This document shows, one piece after another, positions 1-4,550 of a stretch of 6,435 bases of DNA. The position numbers and the translations under genes are program-made. The notes beneath the pieces are model-generated. The model had not been told where the DNA came from. It saw only the letters and a list, made by a program, of their open reading frames with translations, and ran no database searches. Positions within the stretch are counted from its first letter, which is position 1, and every line of letters starts with the position of its first letter. Source of the DNA: JAHEDH01 sp965364515 (GTDB lineage Bacteria; Actinomycetota; Acidimicrobiia; Spongiisociales; ZC4RG35); the NCBI GenBank assembly GCA_965364515.1, contig CBDTXZ010000172.1, forward strand, positions 1 to 6,435, given 5' to 3'.

Positions 1-1374
1 GTCGAGGTCGAGCGGGACCTCTGCGTCGATGTCGGGGCTGATGCCGTCTTGGCCGAAGTCGACGCCACCGGGCGTGACCCAGCGTGCGATGGTCACCTTG
101 ATCGCGCCACCGTTGGGCAGCGGAAAGCGCTGTTGGACGGTGTTCTTGCCGAACGTGTTCTCGCCGATGAGCACGGCCCGCCCGGCCTCCTTGAGCGCAC
201 CCGAAACCACCTCGGACGCCGAGGCACTGCCGCGATTGACGAGAATCGTGACCGGGAACGACGGATCCGTGAGAACGCCGCCGGGTCGCACGTCGTACGG
301 GATGACGGTGCCGGGTGCCTCCGTACGGAGGACGAGGCCGTCGGCGAGGAACTCGCTGGCGATCTCGACGGAGGAGTCGAGCGAGCCTCCCGGGTTGTTC
401 CGGAGGTCGAAGATGAGCGATGTCGCGCCTTCCCCCACGAGTTCCCGGAGCGCGTCGTGGACCACCTCGTCCGAGTTGTTCGTGAAGAGGTTCAGCTGCA
501 GGTAGCCGATGCCGTCGATGACCTCCCACTCGGCGATCGGGATCTCGATCGCGGCCCGGGTGATAGTCACGGTGAACCGTTCGTCTCCCCGCAGGAAGGC
601 GAGCTCCACCGGGCTCCCGGATGGCCCTCGAACCAGATTGGTGACCTCATCCAAGGTCTTGCCGAGAATGGACTCGCCATCCACGCTCTCGAGTTCGTCA
701 CCTGGTTCGAGCCCCGCCCGGGCGGCCGGGCTGTCCTCGAAGGTGGAGATGATGACCATGCGGCAGGTGTCGCTGATGATGAGACAGGGGTTGGCCGACG
801 GGACCTCGGTCGTCCGATCCTCGGTGTTGACGAGCGCGCCGATGCCTTCGACGGACCCCGTCTGATCCTCCTGGGCGAGCGCAAGCGCAGCGGGGTCGAG
901 ATAGGCGCTGTTCGGGTCGAGAGCGAAAGCCACCATCCCGTTGATTGCTGCCTCCACCGCGTCGAGCGGGGTGGCGTCCGCCTCGTCCATCGCTTCGCAG
1001 ACGGGTGTGAATGAGACATCGGGCAGGGCGCACTCCAAACGGTCAGTGGTCTGATCGACGGCGGCAAATGACTCGACGCCCTCGATCGCCGCCTCGGCGA
1101 GCACCTCGATCGGAACCTCGTCGACGTAGTTCTCCTGGATGGTCGCAACCACTTCGCACAACACGACGAAGTCCTCGTCCGCCGACTCACAACCGACCGT
1201 CTCGAGGGTGTCGGTCTCCACGGTGGCTTCGGGTGGGATGGTGGTCGTGGTGGTGGATGTCGTCGTCACGACCGGTGGCGTGGGGTCGGAAACGTCGGTC
1301 GTCACCGTCGGCGAGGAGATGAGCGAGCACGCCGAGAGGACGACCACGAAGGGCACGAGTCGGATTCGGTGCAT
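1..1374 (-). CDS. S41-family C-terminal-processing peptidase, lipoprotein with PDZ domain (3' end cut off by window edge)
   Basis: The reverse strand is open from ATG at 1374 to the window edge (458 codons visible, no stop). Residues 1-16 form a lipoprotein signal ending in the lipobox LSAC (Cys16), so the enzyme should sit lipid-anchored outside the membrane. A Thr/Pro/Val-rich linker follows (about 22-56), then an N-terminal helical module, a PDZ domain (about 175-265, with SPAARAGLEPGDEL at 215-228) and the S41 core. The catalytic signature is clear: SASASE at 383-388, GKNTVQQ at 409-415, and GISPDI near the end. By alignment to E. coli Prc (Ser452/Lys477, spacing 25) the dyad is Ser385/Lys410, with Gln414 supporting. 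Such enzymes cut nonpolar C-terminal tails of envelope proteins. Cysteines pair up closely (62/73, 115/126, 197/204), suggesting disulfides; the last pair lies in an insertion in the PDZ domain. No strong ribosome binding site is seen. The gene lies 42 bp downstream of the TIMP-like gene, probably in one operon. The substrate is unknown. Confidence 0.93.
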   Translation of the reverse strand, partial: MHRIRLVPFVVVLSACSLISSPTVTTDVSDPTPPVVTTTSTTTTTIPPEATVETDTLETVGCESADEDFVVLCEVVATIQENYVDEVPIEVLAEAAIEGVESFAAVDQTTDRLECALPDVSFTPVCEAMDEADATPLDAVEAAINGMVAFALDPNSAYLDPAALALAQEDQTGSVEGIGALVNTEDRTTEVPSANPCLIISDTCRMVIISTFEDSPAARAGLEPGDELESVDGESILGKTLDEVTNLVRGPSGSPVELAFLRGDERFTVTITRAAIEIPIAEWEVIDGIGYLQLNLFTNNSDEVVHDALRELVGEGATSLIFDLRNNPGGSLDSSVEIASEFLADGLVLRTEAPGTVIPYDVRPGGVLTDPSFPVTILVNRGSASASEVVSGALKEAGRAVLIGENTFGKNTVQQRFPLPNGGAIKVTIARWVTPGGVDFGQDGISPDIDAEVPLDLD

Positions 1375-1416
1375 GGTGTCATTCAACCCGCGGGCGCGGG
1401 CTACCTATGGCGAACG

Positions 1417-1977
1417 TCACTTGGACGACATGGAATTCTGTCGAGTGCCGAGCGCCACCGCTCCGAGGAACACCAGGCTGAGTGCGATGCTGAGCGGGAT
1501 GGCGGCGGCGTAGTTGCTGGTCGATTCCGGGAGGACCGTCGCCAACTCCTCGCCGGGTGGAATGAACGGGTCGAGACCGAGCTCATCTGCGGCCGCGAGC
1601 AACTGGGCGGGATCCATCACCGTGCACACCTCGGGAAGGATCTCTCCGGAGACCTGTGTGGCAGTGATGGCGATCTGGTCGGTTGTGGCCAGGCCGATGC
1701 CACACTCGCTGTCCGACGCGGCTGACACGATGATCGAGGCACCCACGTCGCCTTTGACGACGTTGTCGACTGCGATCAGGCTCTCGGTGGCGGTGCCGGC
1801 GAAGTCGGGCTGCTGGTCGACCAGGGTGCCGATGAAGGCCAGATCGCTGGATTCGAGCAGCTCGATCGGTGCCCCGGGGGCACACGAACACGCGGCTGCA
1901 GGCTGCGGGTTGGTGAAGAGAACGGCCACTGCAACGAGGGCTGCAAGCGTGAACGCGGAGGTGACTCTGCTGTCCAT
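1417..1977 (-). CDS. Exported TIMP/netrin (NTR)-like protein with C-terminal membrane anchor
   Basis: This 186-residue protein has an N-terminal signal peptide (hydrophobic core about 9-21) ending in PAAA before Cys30. Cleavage by signal peptidase I after Ala29 would leave a mature N-terminus CSCAPGAP. The following LLESSDLAFIGTLVD matches the start of tissue-inhibitor-of-metalloproteinase/netrin domains (Cys-x-Cys-x-Pro, then S-D-L-x-F-x-G). There are exactly four cysteines: 30, 32, 92 and 118. Their spacings (62 and 86) resemble the TIMP pattern Cys1-Cys70 and Cys3-Cys99, so 30-92 and 32-118 disulfides are expected. A single hydrophobic segment (about 157-177) with a short basic tail anchors the C-terminus. 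LPEST just before it looks only loosely like a sortase motif. I read this as a membrane-anchored OB-fold domain facing outward; bacterial members have no firm function. AAAC is a poor lipobox, so a lipoprotein is less likely. The gene is first in the leftward operon, upstream of the S41 protease, with a promoter in the divergent region. Confidence 0.85.
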   Translation of the reverse strand: MDSRVTSAFTLAALVAVAVLFTNPQPAAACSCAPGAPIELLESSDLAFIGTLVDQQPDFAGTATESLIAVDNVVKGDVGASIIVSAASDSECGIGLATTDQIAITATQVSGEILPEVCTVMDPAQLLAAADELGLDPFIPPGEELATVLPESTSNYAAAIPLSIALSLVFLGAVALGTRQNSMSSK

Positions 1978-1986
1978 GGAGACATG

Positions 1987-1992
1987 ACGCTA
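1987..1992 (-). promoter_or_regulatory. Candidate -10 box (TAGCGT) for the leftward operon
   Basis: Read on the reverse strand this is TAGCGT, fitting the actinobacterial -10 pattern TANNNT. It ends 9 nt before the ATG at 1977, so transcription would begin at or within a few bases of the start codon. That agrees with the absence of a Shine-Dalgarno sequence and suggests a leaderless or near-leaderless mRNA. A -35-like TTGCAA (2017-2012) lies 19 bp upstream, which is longer than usual. Confidence 0.4.
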
Positions 1993-2018
1993 TCAGACTT
2001 TGAAAGGTTCCTTGCAAG

Positions 2019-2024
2019 TAGCGT
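2019..2024 (+). promoter_or_regulatory. Candidate -10 box (TAGCGT) for the rightward operon
   Basis: TAGCGT fits TANNNT and ends 8 nt before the ATG at 2033, placing the predicted transcription start at about 2031-2033. This would give a leaderless amidohydrolase mRNA and explains why no Shine-Dalgarno precedes that ATG. TTGAAA at 2000-2005 is only 13 bp upstream, so no well-spaced -35 box is evident. The hexamer mirrors the one on the opposite strand. Confidence 0.4.
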
Positions 2025-2032
2025 CGGGTTTC

Positions 2033-3100
2033 ATGCGCTATCTGATCACGGACCTCGGCGGCCATGCGGTCGACCTCGGCGTGGAGCACGGTCTCTGGGG
2101 CACTCCGGGAGATGGGCCGACCTTCGACCTCACCGATCTGGTCGCGGCGCCCGGCCTTGCCGATGCCCACATCCATCTCAGCTCGGATCAGCCCGACTTC
2201 GTCCCGAGTGACCCCGATCGGATCCGGGCCCGCATGGTGGCCGAGCTGGAGGGCGGGATCTTTCTCTGTCTGGACAAGGGTTGGTCCGATGATGGCGTGC
2301 TCGCCATCCTCGATGATCCTCTGGACGCCCGACCCGGGCTCCGAGCTGCCGGGCCGATCGTTGCCGGGATCGACGGCTACTACCCGGGTGCGGTCGAAGA
2401 GGTGGCTCCAGAGGACCTCGTCGAGAGAGTGGCTCGGCACCCCACCGCCGGAGGATGGTTCAAGCTGATCGGGGACTGGCCGAAGCGTGGCCAGGGGGCG
2501 CCGCCGGCGTTCGGGGTCGAGACACTCGCCCCGGCCGTTGCTGCCGCGCACCGGCGCGGGTTGCGGGTGGCGATCCACGCGATGGCGCCGGACACCCCTT
2601 CGATCGCCGTACAGGCAGGGGTCGACTCCATCGAGCACGGCCTGTACCTGACCGATGACGACATCCGGGAGCTCGGAGCTCGAGGTGGAGCATGGGTGCC
2701 GACCGTGCGCCAGGTGGAGCGCGTGATCCGGCAGGTGGGACCGGAGAGAACGGGCGGCAAGGTGCTCTCCGCCGGGCTCGACCGGGTGAGCAGTCTGGCC
2801 GGGCGGGCGGCCGAAGCCGGTGTCACCGTGTTGGCCGGAAGCGACTTCGGAACCGTTCAGGGCACCATCGGTCAGGAGGCGGTCGGGTTGACCGAGTACG
2901 GGTTCAGCGTCGCAGAGGCGGTCCGGGCGGTCACCTCAGCCGCCTACGAATACGTCGGCGAGCCCTACGGCTTCACGGAGGGAATGCCGGCGGACGTGGT
3001 CGCCTTCGCCGACGACCCGTTCCGGAGGATCGAGACGCTGCTGGAGCCGGTGTTCGTGATGCGTCGGGGCCGCGTGCTCGTCGATCGGAGGACTTCGTGA
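2033..3100 (+). CDS. Metal-dependent amidohydrolase (imidazolonepropionase/prolidase-like), substrate unknown
   Basis: This is a 355-residue amidohydrolase-superfamily enzyme, a TIM-barrel hydrolase that cuts amide, ester or ring C-N bonds with one or two metals. The usual ligand set is complete: HIH (His46, His48) in PGLADAHIHL, Lys144 in WFKLIGDW (the position of the carboxylated lysine), His182 in VAIHAM, His202 in SIEHG, and Asp271 in LAGSDFG. The C-terminal stretch ending GMPADVVAFADDPFRRI and MRRGRVL is the typical small beta domain of these enzymes. There is no signal peptide, so it is cytoplasmic. I chose ATG 2033 because MRYLITDLGG is a normal start for the family and a TANNNT box lies 8 nt upstream. 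An in-frame TTG at 2000 would add 11 residues but lies within the promoter palindromes. The stop overlaps the next gene's start, so the product probably acts with the aminotransferase. Residues do not fix the substrate. Confidence 0.9.
   Translation: MRYLITDLGGHAVDLGVEHGLWGTPGDGPTFDLTDLVAAPGLADAHIHLSSDQPDFVPSDPDRIRARMVAELEGGIFLCLDKGWSDDGVLAILDDPLDARPGLRAAGPIVAGIDGYYPGAVEEVAPEDLVERVARHPTAGGWFKLIGDWPKRGQGAPPAFGVETLAPAVAAAHRRGLRVAIHAMAPDTPSIAVQAGVDSIEHGLYLTDDDIRELGARGGAWVPTVRQVERVIRQVGPERTGGKVLSAGLDRVSSLAGRAAEAGVTVLAGSDFGTVQGTIGQEAVGLTEYGFSVAEAVRAVTSAAYEYVGEPYGFTEGMPADVVAFADDPFRRIETLLEPVFVMRRGRVLVDRRTS
3087..3091 (+). promoter_or_regulatory. Ribosome binding site for the aminotransferase
   Basis: GGAGG lies 5 nt before the GTG at 3097, inside the last codons of the amidohydrolase. 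It is one of the clearest Shine-Dalgarno sequences in the window. It decides for the GTG start at 3097 rather than the much longer reading frame that extends upstream from it. Confidence 0.8.
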
Positions 3101-4245
3101 ATCCGTCCCGCCGATCCGGAATCAGCCCGTTCTATGTGATGGAGGTGATGAAGGCTGCGGCGAGGCGTGACGAAGTCGTGGGCGATGTGCTGCATCTCGA
3201 GGTCGGCCAGCCAAGCACGTCCGCTCCAGGGCCGGCGTTGAAGGCCGCTGTTTCGGCCATCGCGGCCGATCGGCTCGGGTACACGCAGGCGACCGGGCTC
3301 CCATCGTTGCGACGAAGGATCGCCCAGTTGTATGTCGACCGATATGGCGTCGACATCGATCCTGATCGGGTGATCGTCACCGTCGGGGCGTCGGGGGGAT
3401 TCACGCTGGCGATGCTGGCCTGTTTCGATCCGGGTGACCGGGTCGGCATGACCGAGCCCGGCTACGCCGCCTATCGGAACATCATGGATGCGCTCGGCGT
3501 GACGGTCGTGCCACTTCAGGTCACCGAAGACACCGGCTTCAACCCCACCGTCGAGCTCATCGATTCGGCATCCCCGCTCGACGGTCTGGTCATCGCCTCG
3601 CCATCGAACCCCACTGGCACGGTGATCACCGCCGACGAGATGAGAGAGATCTCGGAGTTCACGCGCTCGGCCGGCATCCGATTGGTGTCCGACGAGATCT
3701 ATCACGGGATCGCCTTCGAACGCAACGAGGTGACGGCCCTCGAACACGATCGCGACGCCGTGGTGATCCAGTCGTTCTCGAAGTACCAGTCGATGGCCGG
3801 GTGGCGGGTGGGCTGGATGGTCGTCCCCGACGCTCTCGTTGCACCGGCCGAGCGTCTCGCGCAGAATCTGTTCATCTCGGCACCGGCGGTCTCTCAACAC
3901 GCTGCGCTCGGCTCGTTCGAGGCGTTTGCCGAGTTGGATGGCCACGTCGAGCGCTACCGGGTCAATCGCGATCTGCTGGTGAAGGGGTTGCGATCCATGG
4001 GCATCGAGCGACTGGCTCCCGCAGACGGCGCCTTCTATGTCTGGGCCGATGTCGGCCACCTGGGGCTCGACAGCCAGGAACTGTGTCGGCGGTGGCTCGA
4101 TGATGTCGGGGTCGCGGTCACGCCGGGGATCGACTTCGATCCGGGCGCCGGACACCGGTTCGTCCGGTTCTCCTACTCAGAGGGCACCGACGACATCGTT
4201 GCGGCGGTCGCCCGGCTCGACGGTTGGATGGCAACCGACCGTTGA
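3097..4245 (+). CDS. PLP-dependent aminotransferase, class I/II (fold type I)
   Basis: This 382-residue cytoplasmic enzyme transfers an amino group between an amino acid and a 2-oxo acid using pyridoxal phosphate. The class I/II signatures are in order: HLEVGQPS (about 30-37), GYTQATG, NPTG (171-174), SDEIYHG with Asp199 (pyridine nitrogen) and Tyr202, SFSKYQSMAGWRVGW with Lys229 as the Schiff-base lysine, and RFVRFSYS with Arg357 for the substrate carboxylate. Length and lysine position fit the bacterial aspartate/aromatic-type (I-gamma-like) aminotransferases; the amino donor cannot be read from sequence. The GTG start overlaps the amidohydrolase TGA (GTGA, 3097-3100) and has a GGAGG ribosome site, so translation is coupled. 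The reading frame is open far upstream within the amidohydrolase gene, but that part reads as an out-of-frame shadow. The pair may process an amide- or ring-containing compound to an amino acid and then deaminate it; this is inference. Confidence 0.93.
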   Translation: MNPSRRSGISPFYVMEVMKAAARRDEVVGDVLHLEVGQPSTSAPGPALKAAVSAIAADRLGYTQATGLPSLRRRIAQLYVDRYGVDIDPDRVIVTVGASGGFTLAMLACFDPGDRVGMTEPGYAAYRNIMDALGVTVVPLQVTEDTGFNPTVELIDSASPLDGLVIASPSNPTGTVITADEMREISEFTRSAGIRLVSDEIYHGIAFERNEVTALEHDRDAVVIQSFSKYQSMAGWRVGWMVVPDALVAPAERLAQNLFISAPAVSQHAALGSFEAFAELDGHVERYRVNRDLLVKGLRSMGIERLAPADGAFYVWADVGHLGLDSQELCRRWLDDVGVAVTPGIDFDPGAGHRFVRFSYSEGTDDIVAAVARLDGWMATDR

Positions 4246-4550
4246 CAGGCCAGAGCGGGTGTCTAGCCCGTTCGCGCGTCTTGTTTCTGTGCCTCCAGAA
4301 ATCCTGCCCGGTCGCCGATCACGTCTGAGAGTGGCGAACCACCCCGCCACGCCGCCGGCAGTGAGAGGTAGCGAGATGCGCAAGAGAGTCCAGGCGAGGG
4401 GCCTCAGCTGGGACCACAAGACCGGGTCCGGTGGGAGTGTCAACGAGTGATCTCCCTCGCCCTCGACGGAGCGCCGCCGGTCGGTGGCGACGGGATGGGT
4501 GAGCCGCGATCGGAAACATCCCGGACCGCTTTGGGCTGGTCGAGTCTGTC
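4246..4550 (+). other. Gene-poor intergenic stretch upstream of the histidine kinase, several inverted repeats
   Basis: No convincing protein gene fills this 305-bp gap. Besides the possible terminator it holds several potential hairpins: GTGGCG/CGCCAC (4331-4336 with 4345-4350); GGCGAGGG/CCCTCGCC (4393-4400 with 4454-4461), enclosing GGACC/GGTCC (4411-4415 with 4425-4429); a 7-bp stem with a GGTC tetraloop (4472-4489); and CGGGATG/CATCCCG (4491-4497 with 4517-4523). A 24-codon ORF (ATG 4376, TGA ending 4450) has GAGAGG 7 nt upstream of its ATG. The stretch could be a structured 5' leader or promoter region for the kinase. In DNA this GC-rich, some such repeats are expected by chance. I do not recognise a known riboswitch class in it. 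Confidence 0.4.
4253..4273 (+). terminator. Possible terminator hairpin after the aminotransferase
   Basis: Eight base pairs (4253-4260 with 4266-4273, including two G-T pairs and the core CGGG/CCCG) close a 5-nt loop, GTCTA, 7 nt after the aminotransferase stop. The run of T is not immediate: CTTGTTTCT follows a GC-rich gap, so this is a weak classical intrinsic terminator. Position favours termination; sequence alone does not prove it. Confidence 0.35.

Larger units (their letters stand above)
1986..2025. repeat. Inverted repeat in the divergent promoter region
   Basis: A perfect 7-bp inverted repeat, GACGCTA (1986-1992) and TAGCGTC (2019-2025), is separated by 26 bp and lies wholly between the divergent start codons at 1977 and 2033. 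The spacer holds two smaller palindromes: CTTTGAAAG (1998-2006, symmetric about a central G) and CTTGCAAG (2011-2018, perfect 8 bp). The spacer is clearly more AT-rich than the flanking genes. The arms also serve as candidate -10 boxes on both strands. The inner palindromes are where a regulator could bind, but no regulator is identified. Confidence 0.6.

Noticed and set aside
49..1014. Long forward-strand open frame (321 codons)
   Set aside because: It is antisense to the S41 protease, whose reverse-strand frame carries PDZ, SASASE and GKNTVQQ motifs; the forward product is Arg/Asp/Gly-rich with no recognisable domain.
1831..1869. CSC region of the TIMP-like protein as a lipobox, and LPEST near its C-terminus as a sortase signal
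   Set aside because: Position -3 before the cysteine is Ala rather than Leu/Ile/Val, and LPEST lacks the Thr-Gly of LPxTG; neither motif is convincing.
2000..2032. TTG at 2000 as the amidohydrolase start (11 extra residues)
   Set aside because: No ribosome binding site precedes it, the extension is not family-like, and it falls within the palindromic promoter region; ATG 2033 fits better.
2692..3096. Upstream extension of the aminotransferase frame into the amidohydrolase gene
   Set aside because: The extension is Gly/Arg-rich without domain features, while GGAGG and GTG at 3097 give a normal-length enzyme.
2965..4155. Reverse-strand open frame of 396 codons
   Set aside because: It lies opposite the aminotransferase, which has all class I/II motifs; the reverse product is low-complexity and charged, typical of a GC-rich shadow frame.
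4321..4380. TPP-riboswitch-like CTGAGA in the gap before the kinase
   Set aside because: The second conserved half (GAACCTGAT and the GCGTAGGGA region) is absent; only the short CTGAGA matches.
4177..4443. Reverse-strand 88-codon frame with a TTG start and AGGGAG upstream, hydrophobic near its N-terminus
   Set aside because: It overlaps the end of the aminotransferase gene and the possible terminator, has a rare start codon and no recognisable domain; most likely chance.
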